A stretch of DNA of 64,000 nucleotides from Apostichopus japonicus (taxonomy: Eukaryota > Echinodermata > Holothuroidea > Aspidochirotida > Stichopodidae), in the NCBI RefSeq assembly GCF_037975245.1, contig NC_092576.1, positions 37,967,111 through 38,031,110 on the forward strand. Reading direction: 5' to 3'. Under the pieces are notes generated by a model that had not been told where the DNA came from, ran no database searches, and saw nothing but the letters and a program-made list of their open reading frames with translations. This document shows positions 1 through 37,587 of this stretch, in pieces (the stretch's first letter is position 1; each line of letters starts with the position of its first letter). The position numbers and the translations under genes are program-made.

Positions 1-428
1 CTTTGTGTTAAAGCTCTACCTAACCATAGCTACGAATTCAATTAGAGGTTTAAACTCTACCTCGTGACTGGAGGGGTTGGAGTGGAGTGATATATATATT
101 TTTAGGTTGTAGCTAAGGGTTATAGGGAAGTGAATAGTTTAGTTTTGAGAGGAAGGTGATTAGTGGTTTTGACTCATTAAATGTTATATACACAATTAGA
201 GGGAGAAACAGGGATAGTAATGAATAATTGTTATTGTTTTTATATTTGTTGAATGTCTATGTTGAGACTCGATTGTATTCTTTGTGTACAAACATATTTT
301 AATGATGATCAAAGGTAACTTTTTTAATTATGTATTCTTCATCACACTAAGGTCATCGGGGAAATTTTTTGGTAATATTATATTTATACAAGTTCCGTAC
401 TCACATGACCCAGTGACGGTTTACTTAC
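1..428. other. Left edge, intron of gene A
   Basis: By position this is intronic sequence after the 40-residue exon of gene A. I see no coding match or repeat in it. Confidence 0.4.
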
Positions 429-13442
<13,014 letters not shown>

Positions 13443-16400
13443 TTCAAGAGACTTTAAACAAGACCAATGACTGTCAATTTGCTGTTGAGATTAATGTTGC
13501 GGCATTCATTGTCGATTTTCTTGTCCTCTTCGATGGTCTGTGCTAAAGTACACGAAGAGTAAACAGACTGTAACAACCAACTAGAATCAACATGAATTGC
13601 TTACGAATTTTAACTTTTGTACGCCGTGTATATAAAATACTGTTTGGCTTTAGGAATTAGTTGTAGCCTTTCCAAAAACAAAATTTGTTAATGAAACCAA
13701 GGAAATTCATTAAATAATTCGTTCTCTTCTGTCTCAAGATGAGAAGTGGTTGTATTTTGGGTGTTTGACTGGCCATTTTATGCAATGGCTATTAAAATAC
13801 CCTGGCGTTTATAGGAAACGAGTAAATCAGGAACCTGGTGTAGTCATTATCGTTTAATACCTGCTAAATGTCCATGTTCTATCGTGATTGGCATATATTC
13901 AAATACACGCTCTCTGGATATATAACAGAATGACAAATAGGAAAATGTGATGTAACATTTGACTTACTGGGTATGATTTTATTAATGGCCCTGTAGAATA
14001 TACTGATACTGTTGACAAGTGATTTTGAGTAATCTAAAGTTGTAATTCTTAATCCAATTTGTATCGCCAAAATTCCTTACCACAGGTTTATGTTGTGCCA
14101 ATGCTAACAAAAGGTGTGTAAGCAGCAGCGTGTTTTGTAAAATTTGATGAGAAAAAAGTTGAATAGTTTACACAAGACCTTACCATCCATATAGCGACGT
14201 TATTTAATTATATCATGTATCATTATGTAAGGTGCGACTGATGTGCATTGTTTTCATATATATATACCACCAATTATACCATATATTATTAGTTAAGATG
14301 TACTTGATGCAAATGATCCTCAATTAGCATTCACGGTTAATCGTAGAATGACAGCTTAATGCAGTTCATTACACACAGGTGATTAAAGGAAAGTAATAGG
14401 GATTTGAAACACGGTGGATCAAATATTTAAAAACGAGAGGGAATATCCTGGGGATTGATCAGCTGTTGTGCATTTGTTGCACATCCAGGCTATAAATCAG
14501 GGCATTCTATGAGTTATATCATGTATCGTTAGTTAAGGTGTACTTGATGCAAGTGTACAATACTTTACATTACCACCATATCTTCAATTAACATTCACAG
14601 TTATATACACACAATGGTTAACTGATAGCTACTTTCCTTTTTCTTTTGCAGAAGTAGAACCGAGGAAGAGGCTTACCCCATAAACCATTTGGATACGGGT
14701 CTAGTTGCATATGCGCTCTTTCTTTACTAAAAGGTGATGTAGTATATAATACAAGTGTTGCCGTGGAATTACATATGTTGTATATTTTTATCATGATAAC
14801 ATTCCTTCATCCATCATATGACTTTAACAAGGATATATATTCGATCATATGTTTTCGATAATTAGAGTGTATATAATTATCTTTCCGTAAACCTTATCAT
14901 TCGAATGTTTTATTTTCGTGCCTGGCACCCCTGTGTAATAGGGGCAGTGGTCCATGTACTCATGGTTCTTAACGTGAACTACAGCGTACCATGTTTATTG
15001 CAGAAGTTGGTTGTTCACTTTAGGTGTTTAATCAGGGATCAATCCATGGTCTGTTTAAAATTTGTATCAAGTGAGAACCATCGAGTTTAGCTGGCAATCA
15101 TAAAACAATTAAAAAGCAAACATAGCAAAACTGACATTGTTATTGTTTTGGGAACATAATTATGAATAAAAACAGGACTGCAGTCACAGTGAGGGCTATT
15201 AGGAAAAACAACATTACAGTTCAAATAAATTATAGATATAACACATCATCCAAACGATTGAAAGAGTTACAGCATTTGCGAAACAACTACCAACTATATT
15301 TTTTGATACAATTGGAATCAGAAAAGTTCATATGTACTTTCGGGCGTCTGGTAGATATATTATTTACTCTACATATTTTTATCATGAAGATAAAGAGATC
15401 TTGAAGATTGTTTTTAATAATTTGCGACTAAACCAACAAGTCACTTCATGTCTAAATGCACGTTCAAATTCAATACGATTAGCTAACAAAGTAAAAGACG
15501 GATCTGTATCATTGAAATATGCAATTTGTGAAGCAGCGAAAGAAACTAGCTATTTGAAGTTTGAGTCTTTAACATAAAACGTATATAAAATGCATTAAAA
15601 AAATGTTATATTGCAATGAATAATCAGTTGATATATATCAACATTTGAGAGAAAATTCAACAAACTCAAAAATAATGCAGCGTATAAAGAAAACATGTCT
15701 AAAAAAATGAATAAGATGTAAAGTAGCATGTGTTACCTATTTTGATATTGTAATGTTATTACTTTTGTATTAAATATCGATTGAAAGCATTAACTTTTCA
15801 ATGTAGGGAATGAATGTTTGTGGAATGCAGTGATATAGTCCGAGTAACAAGTACTTCTGAGAGTTCGAGGTTGAAGTAATGTTCTTATGTGAGTACCGGG
15901 TATCAGTGTCTAAGAACAGCATATTATAATCCGAGAACCAACTACGAGTACTGTTCCATCCAAGTACTTTTTAATGACCATTTTAGTTACTAAATTTACA
16001 AGAAAGTTATGTTTATAACTTCTAAATTGTGATCATTGTTAGTGACGACATGTTGTTGACTCAGATATGAGATTTGTGATGAACCCAACAACATTTCCTA
16101 TTTTGAGGGTCATGCACCAATAACGAGAACTTGAATGGCTCTTTAATCAGGGCCGTGGTGTTAACGATCAACAGTCACTACATCTTTACAGCAGATATCG
16201 ATACCTGTATCTTCTACTTCGTATTTTACTTATTCATCGTATGCTTAAATGTTCCTGTTATTCATCATTCAATAAGTGAAATTCATCATTCAATAAGTGA
16301 AATACACTGTTACGTTAGCTATTTCGATTACATATAATACTGTGGTCATTTTGCTGTAGATTCGTTTCCGGTTACTTTCATAATCAGTGACGGGCGCAAA

Positions 16401-16867
16401 TAATAGTAGCTGGGGGTAAAAACCGTAGTAACAAAACCGCCAATCTGTGGGAAATAAATCATTAAAATTCTCTTCCACGGTAACCTTTTTCAACCGCAAA
16501 CGAACGTTAGCTTATCCCTAATATAATACCTAATTTATCCACAATGCTCCTCACGATGCACAATTTAATCATAAACCTTTATGTTGTGTTCTGGAAAAGG
16601 ATCCTACATCGCCATCGGCTTCAACGACTTCAATGGGCTGCACTCACACCTAACTTATGAAATATTATTTCACCATTGCCCTCCTACAAAAGTTCACGCC
16701 CATATCTAAACATGTTTGGATAACTTAGACTTTTCCTTTCACTCTACACTTTGAACTCTGTACACGCCACTTTTCATAATATAGTTCTCAGATATTCCTT
16801 ACCCAGGATCTTGGTCACTACAAAGCTAATATTTTATCTCACCAGCAAGGAATTGTACCTATTGTTA

Positions 16868-17475
16868 ATACCGTATATGATTAACCCATATATCATAGTT
16901 TGAAAATGAAATGTAAGTTAAAACAATACTCGACAAACAGGCTTTCATTTACACCTTCACGAATCCATTTGTAATTTAATTGGTATTTTAGCTACAATTT
17001 AGAACAACCGATAGGTTCATTCGAAAAAAACAACTGTATTGCACATTAATTAAAGCATGATGATAATTTACGACATTAACTTATATTAATGCCATATTGT
17101 GTGAAAATATTTCCTCATGATCTGCGTCGATGTTTTTCAATTAACTTGATATAGAGAACGAGCACTTACTGTTTTAGTACTGGAATTAGTTAAATATAAG
17201 TCACCTCTTGAAATGGGCTAATGCCGTTGATACGTTCAGCGACTAGTAATAGCAGATGACAAAGTTCACATGCACCTTAATTTAATTAATAGTCATTTAT
17301 TTAAGAAAACACTTCTGGATATCGTTAGCTCCCTCTTATAGCCAAAGTTCATGTTGACATTTGATAACTGAAGTAGGGTATATATCAACAAAGTACTTTG
17401 CACGATATGATATAATGATTCAAAATAAAGTCGTTGCACTCTTATGCAACATTGCACTTTTGAAAAATCATGCAA
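16868..17475. repeat. Diverged tandem duplication R2, copy 1
   Basis: It shares long ordered blocks with 17685-18230, including ACAACCGATAGGTTCATTCG, GCTAATGCCGTTGA and GCAACATTGCACTTTTGAAA. Identity is about 80 percent by eye. No open frame is conserved between copies, so it appears noncoding. Confidence 0.8.
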
Positions 17476-17684
17476 TTAAACTCCGTTTTGTCCATATTAC
17501 ATGATTTATCTATTCACATGGTGAAGATTTCACGACCCCCTCTGTCAAATTACGGGTCAAATTACAACGCTTAGTCGAATTCTGATCTGCGTAGTACTTT
17601 CTTGGTTTAGTTGACCCATCACCTGGCTAGTGGATATTCCTGTAAATTGCCGGTGTAAGAAGTGACCCATACTTTTTTGGAATT

Positions 17685-18230
17685 ACCGTATATGATGAAC
17701 CCATACATTTAAATTTGAAAATAGAATGTAAGGTAAAGCAATACTCAACGAACCCATTTGTGATTTAAAATTGGTATTGTAGCCACAATTTAGAACAACC
17801 GATAGGTTCATTCGAAATACAACTGCATTGCACTTACAACATTTAATTACATTAATTTCATATTTTGTGAGAATAATTCCTCGTGACCTGCGTTGATGTC
17901 TCTAATTTAACTTAAAATAGAGAGAGAAACTTACCTCTTTTGTACTGGAATTAATGAAGTACAGGTAATTTCTTGAAATAAGCTAATGCCGTTGACATAT
18001 TCAGCGACTGATAATATCATATGATAAAGTTCATATACACCTTAACTGATAGTAATTTGTTCAAGAACATACTTCGAGATATCGTTAACTCCCCCTAATA
18101 AAGTTTGTGTTGACATTTGATAACTGAAATCGGGTATATATCAACGAAGTCATTTGCCCGATATGATATGATGATTCAACATATGGTCGTTGCGCTCTTA
18201 CGCAACATTGCACTTTTGAAACAAGCAGTT
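17685..18230. repeat. Diverged tandem duplication R2, copy 2
   Basis: This is the partner of 16868-17475, in the same orientation and block order with several small deletions. The offset between matching words is about 0.8 kb. Confidence 0.8.
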
Positions 18231-18658
18231 ATTAATTAGAGGAATGATAAGGTACATTAAAGTTAAGCTAGTGCTGTAATGTTGTAGCCAAGCAAAATTT
18301 TATTTGCTGCTATTCGTGAAGCTTTTCGTCAGTATGATCTTGATATATTGTTGGTGATCAAATTGACATCGAAATTAGGGGTAATTTTTTTCCATATTTT
18401 ATTAAAGTATCACACTACGTGTATAGTTATCGTGTCTCCTTTTTATCAACTAGCATTTCATAGTAGCATTTAGTATTAGTGAAAACCCTAATTAATCTGG
18501 AACAAGTGCGCAACCACGTATACTTTTGACACTGTATGTTCTGCGTGCGGGCTCAGCCCTTCAATGACAGAAAACATATTATAAACAAAAATATATCACT
18601 TGTATGTGCAGTATATTATTAACAGTCTAAGCTGTCCCTTAGAGGAAGTAACAAGTAT

Positions 18659-18710
18659 CTATATACTACCCAATGTTTGCTGCCCCTTGATTTGAAAATG
18701 ACGAACATCT
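18659..18710 (-). CDS. Weak candidate for the last exon of gene B
   Basis: After a good acceptor (TTTCACTCTCCAG) the sequence AGATG opens a frame of 17 residues (DVRHFQIKGQQTLGSI) ending in TAG. The last exon of gene C also starts AGATG after its acceptor and ends in TAG after about 20 residues. The residues themselves hardly match, and I could not find the two small exons expected in between. Treat this as a guess. Confidence 0.15.
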
Positions 18711-21256
18711 CTGGAGAGTGAAATGTACAATGAATGGTATATGTATGTTCATTAAGAGGAACATCAACATTTACATGGATGTGATAGATGATTAAGACTC
18801 CATACAACATTAATGTTGTTTATGTTAATAGCCTCGTGATTACAAATTAGACTATATGTACTTAGCAATAAAGTCACAGTATATGTTTTAAAAAGACTGA
18901 CAGATGTCATTAAGCAGACTTATCAGTCATATATCAAACTATGAGAGAGCAAGGAGAATAGTATTTGTTTCAAGTAACGAATGGCGTAATCCTTCATTCA
19001 GTTAACATAGCTTTTCAAAACAATGAAACTAACAGGTTGTTTGTTAAAGGTGAATTTAGATGGACACTGATGGTGAGGAAAGTTAGGATCAGACTAATCC
19101 ATAGTCGTGCAGAAATGTGGGGCAATAATTCCACATGAAAGTTGTTGCAAAGAGGATAATCTAATACGAGGTACTGACACGCAGTAATTGCCAACCGATG
19201 CAGATGCAATGAAATGAGGCAATATAAACCGGGAAGACGGGATCAGTTACACAGGACGTATTTTTTATTTTATTATCTTCCCTCACTGTTGTGAAATCTG
19301 AAACATTGTCGATTTCATACATAAGTACGTATTCCTTTATAGATTCAAAGCATTAAACTTTTTTCTCGTACTATTTGAGCGCGCTTTCTTTCATATGCAA
19401 ACTGCTATATTTGGTGACCCAAAAGAAACTTTACAATATTGCAAATATATAGTTGTCATCAATAAAAAGTCGGTTTTGCTCTTGAAATCATCAATTGACA
19501 GAGATTTAAACTGTTGGTATACACAATTAGTGGTAGACAAGTGGGTATGTGGTTTAATCAGCAGCAAGACAGGAATTGTTTAATTCGTGTTTATTTATTC
19601 TGTATTCATTCAGAAAACGAAGAACTTGATGATTATAACATTGTTATCATCTTAAAGAATAGCAACATATCAATGAAAGCGGTTTTACTTTCAAAATTCT
19701 TCAGTTTTACGAGTGCCTAAACTTGAATCATTGTTTATCTTACCTACATCATTAATCGCGTTAATATTTGACATATGATTCAACTTGACTTAAAGACTCT
19801 GGTCAATGTGTTTGTTTTCATTATACAAAAATACTTTACAACAGTTACAACTTAGAAATGTTACAGAAGATATGCAATACATAGTACAATAATATATTGC
19901 TGCAACATATAATACAATAATATTATAATATAATAGTATAATAATATATTATCTCAACATACAATTTCGATTCAGTTCACTTATTTTCTCTTCAGTTTCC
20001 CATGAAATAAAACATAATTGAATACAATGAAATAAACAATAGCATCATATAACATTTCAAATATAGGTCCAATGCAAGAAATTTATTCTTTAAGTGAAAA
20101 CAAAAAGGGAATCTGAGTCAACAATTTGGAAAGGGATTATAAGGAAAGATGGAAACAATAGCAAAAAAAAGCGATAACAAACTGTTAGTAAAATATCCAC
20201 TGTTAGTAAAATATGCTACTGCAGTGTACGACGGGAAGCAAGTGACAGTACCGAACCAGTGGCGGTGTTTGAAAAGAGGTCACGTAAAATTCGTATGACA
20301 TCAATGGCCTACTGATGAACATAAGTTACACAAATTCGTCTTCCGGAAATTTCAAGATGCTTCCCTCTTGTCCACCACCTAAAAGCGAAGACGCCACGCG
20401 ATATAATTTGTTAAACTGTCATCCAGAAAAGGTATCAAGTTCGTACGATTCAATGATTGGTGTACCATTGATGTTTGATCAATACCACCAGTATTGGGAA
20501 TGGAATACATTGGCTAGACTTCACATCCAAAAGGACAGAAGAGTTGTATGGTTGCATAATCCACCTCTATCAATACTTCTCCAACGGCTTCAACTGTAAA
20601 GAAGGAAAGAACACATTATTTTTCATAATTATCAGGATTTCAAAACCACCGATTATATAATTTTAATTATTAAATAGTAACACAATATTTTAACAGAAAG
20701 CGTCGATAAATGACTGATTGTAAATTTAGCATAACCTCTACTACATTAAAGAAATTCATAAAACGGAAACATTTTACAGCTCTTAATTAGTTTCACCATT
20801 AGACACGTTCAGCCGCGTCATAGTTTTGTTTTCAGTACGTTCATTGTTTAACTTGATGTTCAAGTGCGTTCATTGTTCAACTTGATTGTTCAACTTGATG
20901 ATCAATCTCAAAATGTCACTTTAGTGACCGCGGGTATTGGTTGAAGCTATGTTTCGTTGTATAAAACGAAGGTTTTGTGACCCTTTTAAGAGGACGCAGA
21001 AACCATGTATACAATATCTTCCATCAAACGCGCTACAAACAAATTCCAGTATCAATTATAAATTGGCACTGTTTCAGGTATGGAGTTCTGTTGGAGTATC
21101 ACAGTATAACATAACGGCACAAAGGTGTCATGTTCCACAGATAATACCAAACATTTGATAGTAAACAGGACTTTAATAGAACCGAATTCCATGGTAAAGG
21201 CCGCAATATTAATCAAGTGGTGAGTACGCAAATGAGGAAAAAAGTAATATAATTAC
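18711..21256. other. Region 3' of the recognised gene B exons
   Basis: The final exon or exons of gene B should lie here or further left. An open frame at 20315-20599 on the plus strand (94 codons, including EDATRYNLLNCHPEK and RRVVWLHNPPLSILL) has no family I recognise and may be chance. A short tandem GTTCAACTTGAT repeat lies at 20845-20900. Confidence 0.35.
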
Positions 21257-31896
<10,640 letters not shown>

Positions 31897-32605
31897 TTTG
31901 TTAGCAGACCGAGTTACCTAATGGAAATAGATCAAAAGGTTATGTTGAATAGTACTAAAAGCTAAACTATAATCAGAGAGAGCTTACCAATGGACAGCAC
32001 TTTCAGGGGATGGTTTATCAATCTTAAAAGAAACAAAAACTATAAGTATACCTATTATAACACTCGTTCACAGCATGATTTATAACAGCAAACGTTGACA
32101 AACGCCTCTAAGGCTAATATTTTAAACATTAAGCTATACTTAGTTTTTCCTGTAGTACATCGTTTTAATAAAATAACTGCCTAACCAAGAAAAGTGATAT
32201 ATACTGTTTTCGTTTTTCATTTCAACACAACTTCAACGCTGTGGTACCATTATATTCGTGTTTGTTTGATATAACGGAACCTTAGAACGTTAGATCTATT
32301 TTAAAAAGATGGTAAAACAATGGATTATGGTTAATCGAACTATGTTGTTGCAAAACATTTTAAGCCTTGTGACAAACACTCACCTCAATTTTCCGAATAT
32401 ATTTTGTTACACTCTGCTCGAAGTTGTTGTGTCGTTATTGCGTGACTTACAAGTATCCGTAGTATAATTATGCATTTTGATAGCAGTGAATGTCGTTCCA
32501 TTTTAACTCATTACTCTTTAACTCGCAGGAAGATCTTTTCACTTTATCTCTATAGATATCTGATTCATGTTAATATTTGATAAGCAAATAAACAAAAAAA
32601 AAAAG
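31897..32605. promoter_or_regulatory. Divergent intergenic region between genes B and D
   Basis: The start codons of two Ig-family genes face away from each other across 709 bp. This is the only place the two promoters can be, unless 5' untranslated exons lie elsewhere. I recognise no specific core promoter or transcription factor site, so the call rests on position alone. Confidence 0.35.
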
Positions 32606-33657
32606 ATGGAAGTAGTTTGTAAGCTTTTTCAGGTTTGGATTTCTCTCGGTGTAACATTCCTGTGTGATTTATCTGCGAACAATGTTAATATGATTTCACT
32701 TTCTTATAATAAATCGTTTCTCCTTGAAGGATGCCAAGCCATGGAACAAGATAAAATTGAATGGAAATTTCAGGAAACGCTGCTATTCACCGAAGGATTT
32801 TTGGTGCGTGATGAATTTTCAGCTAACCTGTTCTTACTGCGCAATAGCTCATTGTACATCAACCCATTATCTTTACTACATATCGGAAAATACGACTGCG
32901 TCCGGAATTATCAAACTTTGTCCACATATTTTGTAGACGTTGAAGGTTTGTCACCGTTATTTTGTTTAAATGAATGTACTAACATGTTTAATTTCCTAAA
33001 AAAAAAACGTCAATTTGTTATTAAAGACTTCAATCAAATAAAGTATTATTCTTAATTATTTACATCCTGTAATCTTGACCAACACTTTAGTATACATACG
33101 CTAACCAATCGTTACCAAATACACCAAGTTGTGAAACATATAAACCTTGCAATAAACATAAATGCTATATAATATCATTGTGCGAATTAGGGAAAAAATA
33201 CGTTCTAATTAAATATAACGAAAAGTTCATTGTTAAATTTTACAGAATAAGCAACGACTAAGTGGAGTATATTTTTTCCCAAGGCGGCATTACCTTGTAA
33301 ATGATTTTCATTTCTACCTTATTTATTCTCAAGTTCCTCCTACTATATTCATGAATGTCGGTAATCACTCTTAGTACGACGGTGAAAGAGCAATGTACAT
33401 TCCTGACAAGAAATCAGTGTCTGTTTCATGTTATGCTGTTGGTAGCAGACCTGCTGTTAACCTTTCTTTTACCTTAAACGGACTTGGAAATGGCAAACCA
33501 GATAATGTCACTGTTACCTCTTCACGTTTGATAAATAATACTTTTGTAACAAGGATAGATTTCACCCTTTGGATAACGACAATGCGTGGAAGTCATTCTT
33601 GTCAAAGCAGCTTTCCATTTTTAGAGCAACGGTTAATTTTGGAATTTTTCACATATG
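32606..33657 (+). pseudogene. Gene D: secreted or truncated Ig-domain gene with an in-frame stop
   Basis: Exon 1 (32606-32945) encodes MEVVCKLFQVWISLGVTFLC, a signal peptide, then an Ig V-like domain with LLEGC, IEWKF and GKYDC. It ends one base into a codon at GTTTGT. Exon 2 (33334-33657), phase 1-1, encodes an Ig domain with VSVSCYAVGSRPAVNL, eight of whose residues are identical to gene B domain 2. TAG at 33372-33374 interrupts exon 2 about 13 codons in, where the homologue has an ordinary residue. No membrane or NACHT exon follows on this strand. Either this is a pseudogene, or it yields a one-domain secreted protein. Confidence 0.65.
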
Positions 33658-33850
33658 GTAAGTTTCTCGTCATAAATGCTGGGTTTCGAAATAATTTCAA
33701 TTACCAAATCTCCGATATATTGTTTTAATGTCACAGCTTATTTAACGGCCTCCAGAATAAATAAATTCGCCATTTTTTTATCTCATTGAACACATCAACA
33801 GTGAATTTTGGCTTAGATTCCTGGTAATCACTCAATTGAAATATTTGTTA

Positions 33851-33852
<2 letters not shown>

Positions 33853-33906
<54 letters not shown>
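33853..33906. repeat. (TA)n microsatellite
   Basis: About 54 bases of TA repeat lie 200 bp downstream of gene D exon 2. Confidence 0.95.
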
Positions 33907-33910
<4 letters not shown>

Positions 33911-34974
33911 ATAGAAATCAGTCTTTATTTTTTTTAAACCATACATGTTCAATGTTGATTGAAATAAATGGTATAACCAGCGGAGCATGGTTACATGTTG
34001 TCGTTTATCCCCTCAATGTGGCTTTAGTATTTTTTAGTCCTTGTTTTTAAATATATTTTTAAAGAGTGACCAGATATACCGGTAATAAAACTTAAGTGCT
34101 AAAACACAGTTAGGTTATACTCAGTACCTATACAAGAATTAATATTACCAACACACATTTGCTAGATATGATGTAGGAAATATATTGTTAGTGTTGCGTG
34201 ATTTGGTGAACTTAAAATACGAATTTAATAACGAGTTTCCATGTTCCTCTTGTGAAAAGTGATTGTGTTTACACAATCTGTGTATTAAGAGAGCCATTGA
34301 CCATAATATAATGTAAATTGATCTTATGAAAGGAAACATGGATGAGTAATAAATAAAATTAATACAGATAAAATGAGTGAATCACTCAATATTGAGATAA
34401 ACAATAAAATCACTCGCAGTAGGTCTGTTGCAGATGGGAAAGTGAGTATATGGAGGGCGTGGAGTGGGAGAGCAAGTTAGTGGAGTTGTCATTGTAGCTT
34501 GGAGCATAGCTACATTCTATAAATGAAATTCCTCAAGGCAATACCTGTGATGGGTCAGTTTGTAGCGAATACGTTTAATTAAAAGTTAATGTTGGGATAT
34601 ATTAACCTTGGATTTACGGTAGCAACCATCGTTTCAATGTGTTAGGAATTGATACCTCCAGCTTGCTTTCAAATGAAAGTTGGTAATAAGAACAGAATAA
34701 CATGGAAAGCGGGGATACTGTATGCGTGTCATGATAAAACGGTTGTCACTAGAAATAATACTACATTTTACTCAATATGCCGGGCGATATAACATATATC
34801 ATCAATATATGATGTTGATGCTATGAGCCGTGTTATATCTGAATGTGGATGCTGAAATACGGATCTTCTGTCTATATGGACCGTACTTTAGTGCTTTATA
34901 TTACGTTACATCAAAGTACGTCATAACACAACTCCACAGTAGCAGCACTACAAAGCACATCAAGGCACAGGAAG

Positions 34975-35170
34975 TTAAATCAAATCACAACACATTACAT
35001 CACTTAATATCACAACACATCATGTCATGTCACATCATACCCTATCAAGTCACACCACATCAAATCACATCGCATAGTATTTCATCATTTCATAATATAA
35101 CATACCGTATCACACCCTGACCATGTCACATCAAATCCCATAGTATCGTATCATATCGTATCATACAATA
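34975..35170. repeat. Degenerate short tandem array (TCACA-like)
   Basis: Words such as ATCACA, GTCACATC, AAATCACATC and GTATCATATC repeat at about 5- to 10-bp spacing with heavy divergence. No coding frame is credible across it. Confidence 0.7.
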
Positions 35171-36199
35171 TATGTATCGGAAACAGCAATTGAAAGGTGT
35201 ATAGCTATAAAAGTTAGCTTGTTAAACATTGTCAGGTTCCTGGAATATTTTTAGTTTTTGTGATATATGAAGCATTTTAGGTAATATGATATGCTTGGTA
35301 TGGGTTGTGCGATTCATTGTACGTTCGTTCAGTCTTTCAACAATGTAAACAGTATGCGGATGATATTTATATACTTGAAGGTGACACCCTTGCTACATGT
35401 TTATGCCGTTAACAATACGTCTTTAGTGGAGAAGTGTTTGTTTAAGCCGTACTTTGTAGCTGGTTAGATTGGCGATTATAAACTTTCAAATAAAAACATA
35501 ATGGTATACACAGCTTATTATACTAACATGAAATTAATCAACAGTTAAATAAATACTTGAACAATAAATACTACTTACTTCTGGCTAACAGTTTCTACTT
35601 TTTGTGACAACTATATAAACTGATATTATTCTCTTGATATAAGGTAATACTGCTTTCAACAAAGCATCTGAAAATATAAATATCACTATTTTTGGTTTCA
35701 TTTCATTTGTTATATCTTATTATTTGCGGTATGCTGTTGTGATATAATTTTTAATTACGCTTTGTTCTTAACGGTTGCAAATCCCATTCACTTCAAGAAT
35801 AGCATTGTGTGAAATATCCCTCTCTTCAATAGTATCAATATAACTGTCTCATCAATGCCGAACAGTATATTTCAGTTTCCTTATCGTTCCAGTTTACTTA
35901 TTCTTAGTCCGCTCTATAAAACAAGAAGTTAACAATCTTTAAAGCAGCATTTTCTTCCTGACGAGTCATTTTAACGTACATAATATATAAGTTGAACCCT
36001 AAAATGAACATCAAATATTTTACGTAATTCTTTCACTGATTTTATTGAAATACACATTAAAACACATAGAGTTGGCGTGATGCTTTTTTAACATCGTGAT
36101 GACAATTTATTCTACGTATCAAAATAGAGTAGGAAAACATATCGCATATCTAATTTTGTACAGCATGGAAGTAATGTTTGTTTCAATGCCAAATGTTAA

Positions 36200-36230
<31 letters not shown>

Positions 36231-37214
36231 TAAATAGTGGCTTTGATGTATCAGAAGGGGGATGTTTAATGGGAATTGATGCTTAACTGTTAGCAGAATG
36301 TGAACATGGACCACTGATTTTCTACGTAAGTATATGTTTCGGTACAACACTGACGACAATAAGCAACCTTTGATCGATTACGTCATCTCCTGAACAAACC
36401 AAGCCTTCCGGGGAATTAAAAACTGTGGTAAAGAGCTACAATGTTTTTGGCAAGAATTTGATATCGATAGTGAGAATGCTTTAAGTTAAAGTAATCGGGT
36501 AAGATTATACTTCAGAGAGATACATAACGGTGAATAATAAAATGCCTCGTTGAAAAGGTTCTCCCTCAATTGTATTACTATTGTTTGTTTAGAGCCCTTG
36601 GGTGCAGTTTGCTTCTCATTCTGCGTGAAGTACAGCTTTCCACACTCAGCCTTGCAGTTGTAATAGTACATTCACAATGGTACTTATCAAGACAATATAA
36701 TCAAAACCATACGTCATAACTTGTTCGTGGGAATGGAGCATTCACTTCTTGCTTCTAAAGAAATGAAACCATTCCAAAACTTACAAAAACCAAAACCATT
36801 TCAAACCTTGTCTATTGTGGTCACCACAGAAAGTCAGCAAGATCACCTCATGTTATTATATTCAATTGAGCCTGAATGAAAACGAGCTCTTCGATATCTA
36901 TACAGTTGTAACTTTTGGTTTCGTTCTCGTTTTATTAAATACTTTATTTATATTATTTTTTCTTTTACTCTTGTTGTCTTCCTTATGAGCTTTCATCTGT
37001 CGTCTCAGTATATTTAGGTGAACAATGTTAAACCATAACTTTCATTTTTACTAATATAAATGAAAACGTACACTATACAAACCTTTCCATATCACGAGAC
37101 AGAACCAAACACATTTTGAATTTGTTTTGGTGCGTTTATTCTTATCCCGTGTAATATATTTTCGCCCACGTGATACTTTCTAGTAGAAGATTGGTTACGC
37201 AAAATAACCACAGA

Positions 37215-37587
37215 GTTCGATTAACAATAATAACAACTAATAATTAACAGTTCTTATATAGCGCAATGAAGTCTTGCCGCGCTGTTCTTAACCTGGTCAT
37301 TAGTAACTTGTCACACCTACCCACCAAAGTGTGCACAATTCAAACAATATCTCCTGAGCACCACAGTGCACCACAGCCACGTGTCCCCTCAGGGACATTC
37401 CATAGGGTGCAGCCACAAACCGGAGCACGCAGCTATAGTCACCTCGCAAGTCCCCATTTATACACGTGGGTGAAGAGAGGCAATGTAGATAAACTTCCTT
37501 GTCCAAGGACACAACGCAATATGGCCAGGGCTCGAACCTGTAATCCTTAGATCACAAGTCCACTGCCTTAACCACAACGTGCCCAAG
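37215..37587 (-). mobile_element. tRNA-derived SINE
   Basis: Read on the minus strand from 37587, the sequence gives an A-box-like TGGTTAAGGCAGTGG and a B-box GGTTCGAGCCC (complement of 37528-37538), spaced as in a Pol III promoter. The far end is GCGCTATATAAGAAC followed by TTATTATTGTTA-type tail sequence, a pattern common in marine invertebrate SINEs. It is not a functional tRNA, as no clean cloverleaf or anticodon stem is apparent. Confidence 0.65.

Larger units (their letters stand above)
13443..18658. other. Region upstream of gene A
   Basis: I see no gene in this 5.2-kb stretch. It holds a weak tandem duplication at about 14200-14600 (ATATCATGTATC and GTACTTGATGCAA recur), a 19-bp tandem pair at 16263-16301, and two diverged 600-bp copies at 16868-17475 and 17685-18230. 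It should include the gene A promoter immediately right of 13442, but I recognise no specific core element. Confidence 0.4.

Noticed and set aside
34830-35120. A His/Ser/Thr-rich plus-strand protein
   Set aside because: It is read from the degenerate TCACA-like array.
37266-37550. A plus-strand 94-codon protein
   Set aside because: It lies within the SINE, and the opposite strand has the Pol III boxes.
37528-37587. A tRNA gene on the minus strand
   Set aside because: A-box and B-box words are present but no cloverleaf can be formed with confidence; SINE origin explains them.
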